NCBI RefSeq assembly: GCF_900186535.1
Contig: NZ_FYDE01000005.1
Location: 286,895 to 350,894, forward strand
DNA length: 64,000 nucleotides
Direction of reading: 5' to 3'
From: Marasmitruncus massiliensis
GTDB lineage: Bacteria; Bacillota; Clostridia; Oscillospirales; Ruminococcaceae
Shown: piece after piece, positions 1-8,710 of the stretch
Layout of the letters: every line of letters starts with the position of its first letter
How positions within the stretch are numbered: position 1 is the stretch's first letter
Notes under the pieces: model-generated
Told to the model about the DNA's origin: nothing
Seen by the model: only the letters and a program-made list of their open reading frames with translations
Databases searched by the model: none
Translations under genes and position numbers: made by a program

Positions 1-1
1 C

Positions 2-43
2 GCTGCTGCCACCGATGGAACACAGAACGGGGCGGCGCATTAA
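2..43 (+). CDS. 3' end of an upstream gene (partial, tentative)
   Basis: An open frame enters from the left edge and ends at TAA 41-43, giving an Ala-rich tail (AAATDGTQNGAAH). A hairpin with GGCACAC (44-50) and GTGTGCC (85-91) arms followed by TTTT lies directly behind the stop, as expected for a gene end. Only 13 residues are visible, so no function can be given and the assignment is tentative. Confidence 0.3.
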   Translation, partial: AAATDGTQNGAAH

Positions 44-96
44 GGCACACACCCGTCCCCCAGCGTTGCCCTCTGTTCGCCCCCGTGTGCCGTTTT
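44..96 (+). terminator. Possible terminator after the left-edge gene
   Basis: GGCACAC at 44-50 pairs with GTGTGCC at 85-91, then gTTTT. The 34-nt loop is large, which weakens the call. Confidence 0.35.
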
Positions 97-423
97 CAGG
101 ACAGAGGTGGCATCCATCACCCATCACGCCCCAAACGGCAACGTGAAGGCTTTGTGCAAGGCGTTTGGAAAGGCACATCGGCTCCCGAATCCGGCAGCTT
201 CCTACGGTCGAAAAAAGAGCAGGATAAAGACGGGTGGTCGCAAGCGACCGCCCGCCGCCCACTTCGCCCAGCAGTGCTGGGCGTTTTTCGCACTTCCCCA
301 TGAGGTGGTCGGATTGCAGGTTTGTCACAGCCGGGGTGGTCGAAATCAGAGAAACCGCAGGAAAACAAAGGCTTTCTGACCGTCACCTTCGGGGTAGACG
401 GCAGGCGTTAGGAGGATTTGCCG
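97..423 (+). other. Non-coding leader of the transfer operon; candidate oriT region
   Basis: About 330 bp with no convincing gene lies upstream of the relaxosome genes, the usual place for an origin of transfer. It holds an 11-bp inverted repeat with a 2-nt centre (CGGGTGGTCGC 231-241 / GCGACCGCCCG 244-254, one G-T pair), a terminator-like hairpin at 265-283, and three direct copies of GGTGGTCG at 233-240, 304-311 and 335-342. Repeats next to an inverted repeat are typical of relaxosome binding sites, but no nic site can be named from sequence alone. Overlapping reading frames here lack good start signals. Confidence 0.4.
265..288 (+). terminator. Hairpin plus T-run upstream of the relaxosome operon
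   Basis: CGCCCAGCA (265-273) and TGCTGGGCG (275-283) are perfectly complementary and are followed by TTTTT (284-288). It could end an upstream transcript or attenuate the transfer operon, whose first gene starts 136 bp later. Confidence 0.6.
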
Positions 424-840
424 ATGAAAAACAACAAGGAAAGAACCGCCGTCTGGATGTATCCCGAAACCATGGACCGGATGGACGGCTGGCTGGATAA
501 GGACAACTGCAAGAGCCGCAGCGAGTTTATTGAGAAAGCACTCGGCTTTTACATGGGCTACCTTGGATCGGAGGACATCACCTCCTACCTCTCCAAAGCC
601 CTGCTCTCGTCCGTTGAGGGAACCTTGCAGAAAACCGAGAACCGGGTGGCGGCCAACCTCTTCCGTCTGTCGGTGGAGATCAGCATGATGATGCATCTGC
701 TGGCAACCACGCTCAATATCACTGATGATGAACTGCGCCGGCTCCGCGGCCGCTGCGTTGCCGAGGTGAAAAAGACCAGGGGCAAGATCCGTCTGGATGA
801 TGCGGTGGACTTCCAGAGCAGCCAGGATGATGAAGAATAA
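424..840 (+). CDS. Ribbon-helix-helix relaxosome accessory protein (MobC-like role)
   Basis: A 138-aa protein. The first 45 residues fit a CopG/Arc-type ribbon-helix-helix fold: a short beta strand (RTAVWMYPE) followed by two helices ending in a hydrophobic segment with SRSEFIEKAL. Such proteins bind oriT and help load the relaxase. The C-terminal half is helical and acidic. ATG 424 was chosen because GGAGG at 411-415 sits 8 nt before it; an in-frame TTG lies two codons upstream. Its TAA overlaps the relaxase ATG by one base, so the two are probably translationally coupled. The family is inferred from pattern and context, and a purely regulatory role is possible. Confidence 0.7.
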   Translation: MKNNKERTAVWMYPETMDRMDGWLDKDNCKSRSEFIEKALGFYMGYLGSEDITSYLSKALLSSVEGTLQKTENRVAANLFRLSVEISMMMHLLATTLNITDDELRRLRGRCVAEVKKTRGKIRLDDAVDFQSSQDDEE

Positions 841-3713
841 TGGCCCGCATTATTCTCAAGTGCCCCTACCTCAAAGGCGGGGAAAAGAATGCCGCCCATC
901 TGAATAACCTGGTCAAGTATATTGCCACCCGTGACGGTGTGGATAAAATAAAGAGCGGCCGTGAGCTTTGGCACGCCACGAAAAAACAGCAGGCGCTCGT
1001 GGGGGAAATCCTCCGGGAGTTTCCCGACACCAGGGAGCTGTTCGAGTACGAGGACTATCTGGCATACTCGAACCGGGAAAACGCCTCGGAGTTTATCACC
1101 ATCGCATTGGAACAGCAGCTTGATAAAATTGGTGACAGGGAAAAATATCTGGACTACATTGCCAACCGTCCCCGCGTCGAAAAGTTTGACAGCCACGGTC
1201 TGTTCACGGGCGGCGATGATCCACTGGTCTTAAATCAAGTTGCGGATGAGCTGTCCGTATATACCGGAAATGTGTGGATGCCGATTATTTCTCTCCGGCG
1301 TGAGGATGCCTCCCGGCTGGGGTATGACAATGCGCTTGCATGGAAGGCCCTGCTTTCCTCCAAGGCTTTGGAGATTGCGGAGAATCTGAAAATCCATCCG
1401 GACCATCTGAAATGGTACGCTGCCTTTCATAATGAAAGCCACCATCCCCATGTCCATATGCTCTGCTATAGCACCGACCCCAAAGAGGGATACCTCACCA
1501 GGCAGGGCATTAAAAAAATGAAGTCCTCACTGGCAAATGATATCTTCCGTCAGGAGCTCATTCCGCTCTACGGTGAAAAGTCCCAGCGGCGGGATGACCT
1601 GAAGGAACGGGCGGCCGAGTCCCTGCGGGAGCTGATCCGTCAGATGAAAGGGGGTGTTTTGCAGAGCGACCGCATGGAGCAGCTCATCACACACCTTGCC
1701 GAGCGTCTGCAAACGGTGGGAGGCAAAAAACAGTATGGATACCTCAAGGCAGAGCTGAAAAATATCGTGGACGAAATCGTGGATGAGCTGGCGCAGGACA
1801 GTCGTGTCGCGGAAGCCTACCGCCTGTGGTGGGAAACCAGGGGCCGAATCGAATCCATCTATACCGAAACCCCATCCGAGCCGCCGACTCTTTCCCGCTG
1901 TGATGATTTTAAGCCCATCCGCAACATGGTCATTCAGGAAACCTTGCGCCTTGGGACCATGACCTTCGAAGAACCGGCATCCGTGGAAACAGCTCCGCCG
2001 GAGCCGGAGAATGATCTGGAGATACCCTCCGCCGATACGGAGGATGAAGAAGATCGGGAGCCGGCAAATGATGAGGAACGGTCCACAAGGGAAAAAACCC
2101 CTGACGGCAAGGAATCCTCCGACTCATGGTGGTCGGATAACTATAAGCAGGCAAAGCAATATCTGTACGGCGATGAGGATGCCGGAATCCCACAGGACTT
2201 TGAAAAAGCCCGTGAACTCTTCCTTGCGGAAGCAGATGCGGACAATCCGCTTGCTCTGTATGACCTTGGCCGAATGACCGCCGATGGTCTTGGCTGCGAA
2301 GCGGACGCCGGGGAAGCATACCGCTGGTATGAAAAAGCCCTTGCCGTTTTCCATGCCGCCGAGGAAGAAAAGCCGTGGAAGTACACCGAATACCGAATCG
2401 GCAAAATGGTTGCCGCAGGGCTTGGCACCGAGCAGGACTATCTGCAGGCGGCAGATTGGCTCACCCTTTCTGCGGATGAGAACTACAAATACGCGCAATA
2501 TTCCCTTGGCGGTCTGTATTACCACGGCAAGGGCGTGGAGCAGGATCATGAAACCGCCTTTGCCCTTTATACCCGCTCGGCAGATCAGAGCTTTCCCTAT
2601 GCCTCATTCGAGCTTGGAAAAATGCTGCGGGACGGAATCGGCTGTGAAAAAAATCAGCAGGACTCTGACCGCCGCTTCAACGAAGCCTTCCTCGGCTTTG
2701 TTTCCATGGAGGAACAGAGGCACGACGACAAGCTCCAGTACCGCCTTGGCTGGATGCTTCTGAATGGTGTTGGTACCGACAAGGATGAGACAAAAGCAAA
2801 GGAATACTTTGAAAAGGCGGCATCTGTTGGAAACCTCTTTGCCTGTTTTCAGCTTGCCAAACTCATCCTCTCGGATGAAAAAGCACAGCCGCAGGATGTG
2901 GAGAAAGCCCTCGGCTATCTCAGAAAAGCGGTGGAGGCTGAAAATCCCTATGCCGCATATTTTCTTGGAAAGCTCTATGAGAAAGGGCAGCATGTTCCGC
3001 AGAATACCGCCGAGGCGATACGGCTCTATACACTGTCGGCAGAACAGGACAATGACTTTGCCGCATACCGGCTCGGCAAGCTGTACCTCGGCGGTGAGGG
3101 CGTGCTGAAGGATGTGGAGTCAGCCGTCCGCTGGCTGACCTTTGCCGCAGACAGAAAAAATCAGTTTGCGGAATACGCCCTCGGCGTCCTCTACTTCAAG
3201 GGGGAGGATGTCCCGAAGGATATTTCCAAAGCTCTGGAGTACCTGAAACGGTCTGCCGGTCAGGGAAACCAGTTTGCACAATACCGGCTCGGCAAGATTT
3301 ACCTCATGGGCGAGGATGTGTCAAAGGATGTACAGGCAGCCCTTGGGTTTCTGACTGCCGCCGCTGAACAGGGAAATCAATATGCGCAGTACACCCTCGG
3401 CAAGCTGTGTCTGATGGGAAAGGATGTCCCAAAGGACAAAGATACCGCTGTCCGCTGGTTTACCCTCTCGGCAGCGCAGGGCAACATCTACGCTCAGTTT
3501 TTCCTCGACCATATGGATAGCTTTAAAGATCCCTCCGTCCTGCTGGCGGGGACACGGCTCCTGAATCACATGAGCCGTATTTTTTCTGACAACACGCCGC
3601 CCTTAAAGCCGCCAGGCCCTCGCATTGACCGAAAACGGCGCCTCAAGCTGAATGAGAAAAAGCGTGCGGCCGGTCATGCCCAGGGGGACCACGAACAGAC
3701 TATGTCGCTATAA
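840..3713 (+). CDS. MobP-type relaxase with C-terminal Sel1 repeats
   Basis: A 957-aa protein. The N-terminal third looks like a MobP3/MobL relaxase: it has a histidine cluster for metal binding (H197, H201-H202, H204, H206, in HNESHHPHVH) after a conserved ISLRREDA segment. A relaxase nicks oriT through a tyrosine and pilots the strand to the recipient. Residues 370-435 form an acidic linker. From about 445 to 925 there are a dozen Sel1-type repeats of about 36 aa (pattern A-x-x-x-L-G-x-L-Y/C-x-x-G), an alpha-solenoid for protein contacts. The Sel1 tail may recruit the coupling protein; that is inference. It overlaps the preceding gene by one base. Confidence 0.82.
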   Translation: MARIILKCPYLKGGEKNAAHLNNLVKYIATRDGVDKIKSGRELWHATKKQQALVGEILREFPDTRELFEYEDYLAYSNRENASEFITIALEQQLDKIGDREKYLDYIANRPRVEKFDSHGLFTGGDDPLVLNQVADELSVYTGNVWMPIISLRREDASRLGYDNALAWKALLSSKALEIAENLKIHPDHLKWYAAFHNESHHPHVHMLCYSTDPKEGYLTRQGIKKMKSSLANDIFRQELIPLYGEKSQRRDDLKERAAESLRELIRQMKGGVLQSDRMEQLITHLAERLQTVGGKKQYGYLKAELKNIVDEIVDELAQDSRVAEAYRLWWETRGRIESIYTETPSEPPTLSRCDDFKPIRNMVIQETLRLGTMTFEEPASVETAPPEPENDLEIPSADTEDEEDREPANDEERSTREKTPDGKESSDSWWSDNYKQAKQYLYGDEDAGIPQDFEKARELFLAEADADNPLALYDLGRMTADGLGCEADAGEAYRWYEKALAVFHAAEEEKPWKYTEYRIGKMVAAGLGTEQDYLQAADWLTLSADENYKYAQYSLGGLYYHGKGVEQDHETAFALYTRSADQSFPYASFELGKMLRDGIGCEKNQQDSDRRFNEAFLGFVSMEEQRHDDKLQYRLGWMLLNGVGTDKDETKAKEYFEKAASVGNLFACFQLAKLILSDEKAQPQDVEKALGYLRKAVEAENPYAAYFLGKLYEKGQHVPQNTAEAIRLYTLSAEQDNDFAAYRLGKLYLGGEGVLKDVESAVRWLTFAADRKNQFAEYALGVLYFKGEDVPKDISKALEYLKRSAGQGNQFAQYRLGKIYLMGEDVSKDVQAALGFLTAAAEQGNQYAQYTLGKLCLMGKDVPKDKDTAVRWFTLSAAQGNIYAQFFLDHMDSFKDPSVLLAGTRLLNHMSRIFSDNTPPLKPPGPRIDRKRRLKLNEKKRAAGHAQGDHEQTMSL

Positions 3714-3729
3714 CGATTGGAGGATAACT

Positions 3730-3849
3730 GTGAAGAAACAGAAAAATAAAATCAAGCAGCAGCCCATCAAGGGGAAATTGCTCCAGAACCATTGCCGTCC
3801 TGTAAAAAGGGCGGCTTTTTTTCATAGAATCGGCAATCGCCACAGGTAG
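3730..3849 (+). CDS. Possible 39-aa basic peptide (tentative)
   Basis: GTG 3730 has a good Shine-Dalgarno (GGAGG 3719-3723, 6-nt spacing) and opens a very basic 39-residue frame (VKKQKNKIKQQ...). A terminator-like hairpin lies inside the frame, so it may be a fortuitous ORF in the relaxase 3' UTR or a peptide whose translation disturbs the terminator. No family is recognised. Confidence 0.25.
   Translation: MKKQKNKIKQQPIKGKLLQNHCRPVKRAAFFHRIGNRHR
3794..3822 (+). terminator. Intrinsic terminator after the relaxase gene
   Basis: GCCGTCC (3794-3800) pairs with GGGCGGC (3809-3815, one G-T pair), followed by seven T (3816-3822). It lies between the relaxase and the TOPRIM gene. Confidence 0.7.
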
Positions 3850-3860
3850 GAGGTGCATCT

Positions 3861-5279
3861 ATGGGTGTCTATGTGCATTTTACAGATGAGCAGAAGTACC
3901 GCGCCAATAATGTGGATCTTGTGGACTTCCTCCAGCGGCGCGGTGAGAAGCTGATTCCCAGCGGCCGGGATAAAAGGTTGGCGTCCGACCGCAGCATCAC
4001 CGTCCGGGGAAACGAGTGGTACGATCATTCCGCGGAGAGCGGCGGGTATTCCATTGACTTTGTACGAAACTTTTACGGTCTCACTTTTCCCGAAGCCGTG
4101 ACCATGCTGCTGGGTGGTGAGCAGGGGGAGGTCTATCTGCCCGCCTCACAAAAGAAGCAGGAGCCGAAAAAGCCCTTTGCTCTTCCGGCTCCCCACAGCG
4201 ATATGCGCCGTGTCTATGCCTACCTTACAAAAACCCGGCTTATCGACCGTGAAGTGGTCAGTTACTTTGCCAGAGTAAAGCTCCTGTACGAGAGCTGCGA
4301 AAAGTCCAAGGACTGCACGAAGGAATACCATAACGCCGTATTTGTAGGATTCGATGAAAACGGTGTGCCCCGCCATGCCCACAAGCGGGGGCTCTATACC
4401 GATGGACCCGGCTTCAAAGGCAACGTGGATAGCTGCGATCCAAACTACAGCTTCCACCACATCGGCACAAGTGGCCGCCTCTATGTATTCGAGGCGCCCA
4501 TCGACCTGCTGTCTTATATCACCCTGCATCCCCAGGACTGGCAAAGTCACAGCTATGTGGCGCTCTGCGGTGTTTCCGAATACGCCATGCTGAAGATGCT
4601 GGAGCTGTATCCAAACCTAAACCATGTGATTCTGTGCCTGGACCATGATGAGGCGGGAATCGAAGCGTCGGAGAAATACCAAGACCTGCTGTACACAAAA
4701 GGGATTCCATGTGAGATGGAGTTGTCCATGCACAAGGACTGGAACGAGGATATCAAGGCCAAGCACGGAGTGCCGGCCATCCCCGCCGAGGAACATCCCC
4801 AGCATATGCTTCGGGATGAACTCTGCCGGCAGCTTATGGAATCGGGATTGCCTGCGAAATCCGGCTGCTCCGCGGATACCCTGTCCGCCCTGCTCATAAA
4901 AGTCCGTTCCCATCTGCATTGGGGGCGGTTTTCCGAGGCGGATGACTGTCTGCGGGAGATGTGCCTCCACGCTATAGCCGGCGCCGTGAGGGAGTACCGG
5001 CAGATGGATCACAGCCGGGATCTTTCCGCTGTGCAGACAAGGCTCCGCAATGGGTTCAGAACCTATGAAAACCGCGGGCATCTGAAAACCCGGCTGGATT
5101 TACTGGAGTCCGATATCATGTCCCTGCGGGGCTATGAGCATGTGGTGTCCGCCGCCGAAAAGGAAAAGCTGGCAGAGTGCTATGAACACATTGCCGCCCA
5201 CGGTCTCAAGGGCGCCATCCTGCTGGAGAAACACCGGCAAAAGATGGAGCAGAATCAGGAAATGAAGCTGTCCATGTAA
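3861..5279 (+). CDS. DUF3991/TOPRIM domain protein (primase-like)
   Basis: A 472-aa protein with the layout of the DUF3991-TOPRIM proteins common in Firmicutes conjugative elements. The N-terminal 90 residues resemble the CHC2-like DNA-binding part (SITVRGNEWYDHSAESGGYSIDFVRNF). The TOPRIM signature follows: catalytic Glu E211 (VFEAPID) and the metal-binding D261/D263 pair (CLDHDEAG). The C-terminus is helical. A role in priming or processing transferred DNA is likely but inferred. The start has AGGAGG 9 nt upstream. It follows a terminator, so it may have its own promoter. Confidence 0.8.
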   Translation: MGVYVHFTDEQKYRANNVDLVDFLQRRGEKLIPSGRDKRLASDRSITVRGNEWYDHSAESGGYSIDFVRNFYGLTFPEAVTMLLGGEQGEVYLPASQKKQEPKKPFALPAPHSDMRRVYAYLTKTRLIDREVVSYFARVKLLYESCEKSKDCTKEYHNAVFVGFDENGVPRHAHKRGLYTDGPGFKGNVDSCDPNYSFHHIGTSGRLYVFEAPIDLLSYITLHPQDWQSHSYVALCGVSEYAMLKMLELYPNLNHVILCLDHDEAGIEASEKYQDLLYTKGIPCEMELSMHKDWNEDIKAKHGVPAIPAEEHPQHMLRDELCRQLMESGLPAKSGCSADTLSALLIKVRSHLHWGRFSEADDCLREMCLHAIAGAVREYRQMDHSRDLSAVQTRLRNGFRTYENRGHLKTRLDLLESDIMSLRGYEHVVSAAEKEKLAECYEHIAAHGLKGAILLEKHRQKMEQNQEMKLSM

Positions 5280-5297
5280 AGCCCGGCAATAGCACTG

Positions 5298-5345
5298 CCT
5301 CCGCTTCTGACATTTCAAGTCGTCAGAAGAATAAGGAGGATCTCT
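5298..5345 (+). promoter_or_regulatory. Leader hairpin that can bury the coupling-protein SD
   Basis: CCTCC (5298-5302) is complementary to the SD GGAGG (5335-5339), and between them TTCTGAC (5305-5311) pairs with GTCAGAA (5322-5328). The folded leader would hide the ribosome-binding site of the gene at 5346. A homologous leader precedes the sigma-like gene at 59423. Confidence 0.6.
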
Positions 5346-7160
5346 ATGCAATCTCAGGTTTACATCTTGATTGGCGCCGCAGCCATTATGTTCGCCGTCA
5401 TCGGCGGCTTGTCTCTGCTGGCGCATTATTATACTTTAAACGGCATCAAATCCCGCACGGTGGGTGACGGTCAGCATGGTACGGCACGGTTCGCATCAAA
5501 ACAGGAGATCAAAAACACCTATAAGCACGTTCCGTTTCAGCCGGAGCTGTGGAGGCGGGGCGAAAGCCTCCCTACCGAGCAGGGAGTCATACTCGGAAGC
5601 AAAGGCGAGAAAAATGCGGTCACCGCATTGGTGGATACGGACGATGTTCACATTTTGATGATCGGCGCATCCGGCGTGGGAAAAACAGCGTTCTTCCTTT
5701 ACCCAAACATGGAGTATGCCTGTGCCAGCGGGATGAGTTTCCTGGCGCTGGATACCAAGGGGGATCTTGCACGCAACTATGGAAGCATTGCTCAAAATTA
5801 CTATGGTTACAATGTGTCAGTCATAGACCTGCGGAACCCCAGCCGCTCAGATGGTAACAATCTGCTCACCCTTATCAACCGCTACATGGATATCTGCCGC
5901 AAGGAGCCGAATAATCTGGCCGCCAGAGCCAAGGCGGAAAAGTATGCTAAGATTTTGGCTAAGACCATTGTCAATCCGGAGGGGGACGCTTCCACCTATG
6001 GTCAGAATGCTTTCTTTTACGATGCTGCCGAGGGGCTGTTGACAGCGGTCATTCTTCTGTTGGCCGAGTATCTGCCGCCCACCGAGGAAAACCCGCAGGA
6101 GCAGCGGCACATCATTTCCGTTTTTAAGCTGGTGCAGGATTTGCTGGAGCCATCTAAGGTGAAGGGCAAAAGCCAGTTTCAGCTTTTGATGAATAAACTG
6201 CCCGGAGAGCACAAAGCCCGCTGGTTTGCCGGTGCCGCCTTGAACAGTGCGGAGCAGGCGATGGCGTCGGTTATGTCCACGGTACTGTCGCGTCTGAACG
6301 CTTTTTTAGATTCCGAGCTGGAGCAGGTGATGTGCTTTGACAGCGCCATTGACGCCGAAACCTTTGCAAACGAGAAATCAGCCATCTTCTTAATTCTTCC
6401 GGAGGAAGATCAGACAAAAAATTTCATGGCCGGACTTATGATCCAGAACCTGTCCCGTGAGCTGTTTTCCGTAGCTGACGAGAACGGCGGTAAGCTGAAA
6501 AACCGCGTGGTTCTCTTCTGTGACGAGCTGGGCACCATGCCTCCGTTTGATATCCTGCCCCTGTTTTCGGCAGGGCGCTCTCGCCGCCTGACTCTGGTAC
6601 CAATCATCCAGAGCCTTGCACAGCTCGAAAAGAACTACGGCAGAGAAGGCAGTGAAATCGTGCAGGACAACTGCCAGGACACCATCTTCGGCGGTTTCGC
6701 TCCCAACAGCCAGACTGCCGAGGTACTCTCCAAAGCAATGGGCAGCCGCACCGTGATGAGCGGCAGCATCAGCCGCGGAAAGAATGACCCCAGCCAGTCC
6801 TTGCAGATGATGGAGCGCCCGCTCATGACGCCCGATGAACTCAAATCCATTCCAAAGGGCAGCTTTGTTGTGATGAAAACCGGTACCCATCCCATGCGGA
6901 CAAAGCTGCGGCTGTTCCTTGATTGGGGTATTCGTTTCGGGGAGCCTTATACCGTGGAGGAAAAGGCAAACCGGAAAGTGGCCTATGCCGATAAGCAGGC
7001 ACTGGAGGAAAATATCGTCCGTAAGCACACGGCCTGCATGATGGTGGATGAGGAAACCGGGGAAATACTGGAGCCGCCGGTGGGAACAGGAACCCTTCAT
7101 ACCCCGGCAGCAGAACCATCTGAAAACACCATGCGCCGCCGATCCATACTCAAAACGTAA
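5346..7160 (+). CDS. VirD4/TraG-family type IV coupling protein
   Basis: A 604-aa protein that would couple the relaxase-DNA complex to the secretion channel. Residues 5-29 form an N-terminal membrane segment. Walker A is GASGVGKT (107-114); Walker B is VVLFCDELG (388-396, D393/E394). The TraG/VirD4 landmarks GTARFA (45-50) and a C-terminal FVVMKTGTHPMRTKL stretch are present. Its length is typical of Firmicutes VirD4-like proteins. The SD AAGGAGG lies 6 nt before the ATG but can be sequestered by the leader hairpin. T4SS channel genes that often follow are absent here; only a small HTH gene comes next. Confidence 0.9.
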   Translation: MQSQVYILIGAAAIMFAVIGGLSLLAHYYTLNGIKSRTVGDGQHGTARFASKQEIKNTYKHVPFQPELWRRGESLPTEQGVILGSKGEKNAVTALVDTDDVHILMIGASGVGKTAFFLYPNMEYACASGMSFLALDTKGDLARNYGSIAQNYYGYNVSVIDLRNPSRSDGNNLLTLINRYMDICRKEPNNLAARAKAEKYAKILAKTIVNPEGDASTYGQNAFFYDAAEGLLTAVILLLAEYLPPTEENPQEQRHIISVFKLVQDLLEPSKVKGKSQFQLLMNKLPGEHKARWFAGAALNSAEQAMASVMSTVLSRLNAFLDSELEQVMCFDSAIDAETFANEKSAIFLILPEEDQTKNFMAGLMIQNLSRELFSVADENGGKLKNRVVLFCDELGTMPPFDILPLFSAGRSRRLTLVPIIQSLAQLEKNYGREGSEIVQDNCQDTIFGGFAPNSQTAEVLSKAMGSRTVMSGSISRGKNDPSQSLQMMERPLMTPDELKSIPKGSFVVMKTGTHPMRTKLRLFLDWGIRFGEPYTVEEKANRKVAYADKQALEENIVRKHTACMMVDEETGEILEPPVGTGTLHTPAAEPSENTMRRRSILKT

Positions 7161-7171
7161 AGGAGGGTCCC

Positions 7172-7438
7172 ATGAGCTACTTCGACCACATTTACACCGC
7201 CTCGCCCGATGAGCTCCCCCATCGGGCGAGAGCTGTTTATATATACCTTCGTGACCGCACAGGCCAGGGGCAGGACTGCTGGCCTGCTGTAAAAACCATT
7301 GCCTCCGATTTGCAGCTCTCCCGCAGCACCGTCAAGCGCGCCCTCCATGATCTGGTCAAGGTGGAGCTCATCGAAAAGGAACCACGCTACCGGGAAAATG
7401 GGAGCAATACCAGTAATAGACTCATTTTACGGAAATAG
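7172..7438 (+). CDS. Small helix-turn-helix protein
   Basis: An 88-aa protein. Residues 15-75 form a winged-HTH of the kind found in replication initiators and GntR/MarR-like regulators (recognition helix near LQLSRSTVKRALHDLVKVELI). It starts 11 nt after the coupling gene with SD AAGGAGGG, so it probably belongs to the same transcript. It is too short for an effector domain. A role in element regulation or replication is plausible but unproven. Confidence 0.75.
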   Translation: MSYFDHIYTASPDELPHRARAVYIYLRDRTGQGQDCWPAVKTIASDLQLSRSTVKRALHDLVKVELIEKEPRYRENGSNTSNRLILRK

Positions 7439-7450
7439 CTGCAGTATTCA

Positions 7451-7491
7451 AAAAGGACAGTCTTCCCGCCAAGGGGAATGACTGTCCTTTT
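7451..7491 (+). terminator. Terminator closing the transfer module
   Basis: AAAAGGACAGTC (7451-7462) pairs with GACTGTCCTTTT (7480-7491). It is bidirectional in form. A closely related hairpin sits at 32254-32294 inside the cargo, with about 80% similar bases including the loop. Confidence 0.8.
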
Positions 7492-7614
7492 GCTGAACCG
7501 AGGTGTGGTTCACTGTGAACCCACCAGAACCTCTCACTCTAAGAATCTTTATTACAGAAAAAGAACAAAGTGTATCTTCGTATATTTCCAAACATTTTTT
7601 GTTGGTCAAATTGA
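7492..7614. other. Junction between transfer backbone and surface cargo
   Basis: A short AT-rich non-coding stretch holding a perfect palindrome, GGTTCAC-T-GTGAACC (7507-7521), just behind the terminator. No gene is seen. It marks the change from conjugation genes to cargo and could be a remnant of an insertion boundary. Confidence 0.35.
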
Positions 7615-7839
7615 TCAAACCATCTTTTCATGAATTTGTTGATCCAGAAAGATTTTGCGTTCAGACAGCACTATAGGTAATGGATCTATATTGTTGTTAC
7701 CTCCTATGCTGGGAGGCAAAACTGTTCCATTAAGACCTTGGGTTTGCACTCCGTATCCCAGTAATACCCCGATTCCCAACGAAGAAATACAGGATAATGC
7801 AAATAGCAACGTTTTTTCTTTTCTTTTTTAAGCCATCAT
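7615..7839 (-). pseudogene. Small exported or membrane peptide with an early in-frame stop
   Basis: On the minus strand an SD (AAGGAG) and two ATGs (7839 and 7836) lead into M-M-A and then TAA (7830-7828); the same frame continues as KRKEKTLLFALSCISSLGIG..., a basic stretch plus hydrophobic segment resembling a signal peptide, ending at 7615. A TTG at 7809 could restart translation but has no good SD. One base change would restore a 74-aa protein. It lies 20 nt behind the TetR gene, so the two were probably an operon. Function is unknown. Confidence 0.45.
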
Positions 7840-7858
7840 TACTTCTCCTTTTGAATGA

Positions 7859-8482
7859 TTAATGGGCTTGAATCCCTTCTATTAGCAGACGGATATGCGC
7901 TATCGTATGCTCTCTTAAATCAAAATCAGGATAGCGGACACACCATTCATAACTAACGCCCCTTATTGCCATCACAAAATGTCGGGAAAGAGCCTCGGGC
8001 GGCAATGCAGATGTGATCTCACCGAGCCGGATGCCCTTGTCCAATATGCTGTAAAATAGCAAATAAAGCTCTCTGCCATAGCCCTTGACCGCTTCGGTGT
8101 CCACGGTTCCCGTCAGCAGCATCTGATAGATTTTTTTCATATTCTCGCAGCCGATGGTATCCGCAAGTTCATCGGCTATCTTTTGGGTCAGGGCAAGGAT
8201 CACCTCTGAGGCTGGCATCTCATTGGGCAGTGCTTCCACAAAGGTTTTGTAATTCGTATCGGCACTGGCTACGTAGTCTGCAATTAAACTGGCAATCAGA
8301 GCATCCTTAGACTCGAAATGCACATAAAAAGCTCCCTTGGTGATACCGGCTTCATCCGTGATGTCCTCTACACTTACGTCAGAGAAGTTGCGCTCTGAAA
8401 ACTGCTTTTTCGCAATCTCGTACAGCTTCTTTCTCGTTTCTGCTCCTTGCACTTTTCTCTTGTCAGGCTTTTTTTCTCTCAT
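7859..8482 (-). CDS. TetR/AcrR-family transcriptional regulator
   Basis: A 207-aa protein. Residues 15-60 carry the TetR N-terminal HTH (VSVEDITDEAGITKGAFYVHFESKDAL), which binds a palindromic operator as a dimer. The variable all-helical C-terminal domain would hold a ligand pocket; the ligand cannot be predicted. It is transcribed divergently from the giant SLH gene at 8711, and an 18-bp imperfect palindrome lies between them, so control of itself and of the surface protein is likely. The length is typical of the family. Confidence 0.9.
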   Translation of the reverse strand: MREKKPDKRKVQGAETRKKLYEIAKKQFSERNFSDVSVEDITDEAGITKGAFYVHFESKDALIASLIADYVASADTNYKTFVEALPNEMPASEVILALTQKIADELADTIGCENMKKIYQMLLTGTVDTEAVKGYGRELYLLFYSILDKGIRLGEITSALPPEALSRHFVMAIRGVSYEWCVRYPDFDLREHTIAHIRLLIEGIQAH

Positions 8483-8535
8483 GTTTCCTCTCCTCTATTG
8501 AATTTTCTTAAAAAGTAAAGTATAATAAATCATAT

Positions 8536-8553
8536 TAGTAACCACGTTCACTA
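8536..8553. promoter_or_regulatory. Candidate TetR operator in the divergent promoter region
   Basis: An 18-bp imperfect palindrome with TAGT/ACTA ends lies between the divergent TetR and SLH genes. It is placed where a TetR dimer would block the regulator's own promoter. The binding partner is inferred from position. Confidence 0.4.
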
Positions 8554-8710
8554 AGTTGGGTCATTATAATTTTAGTATAGCACCTGACAGTCTTAAATTC
8601 AAGCAGTCTGGCTAAAACGATCCCAGTTCTTCGAGTTTTGCTTGGCGAAGTGTGCGGGAGCAGTTGTAGATTCAATAGGAGTTTTTATAGTACGAAATGG
8701 AGGAAATAGT

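Noticed and set aside
85-386. Overlapping open frames on both strands in the left leader
   Set aside because: They contain the inverted repeat, terminator and direct repeats, lack SD sequences, and their translations look random and Arg/Pro-rich.
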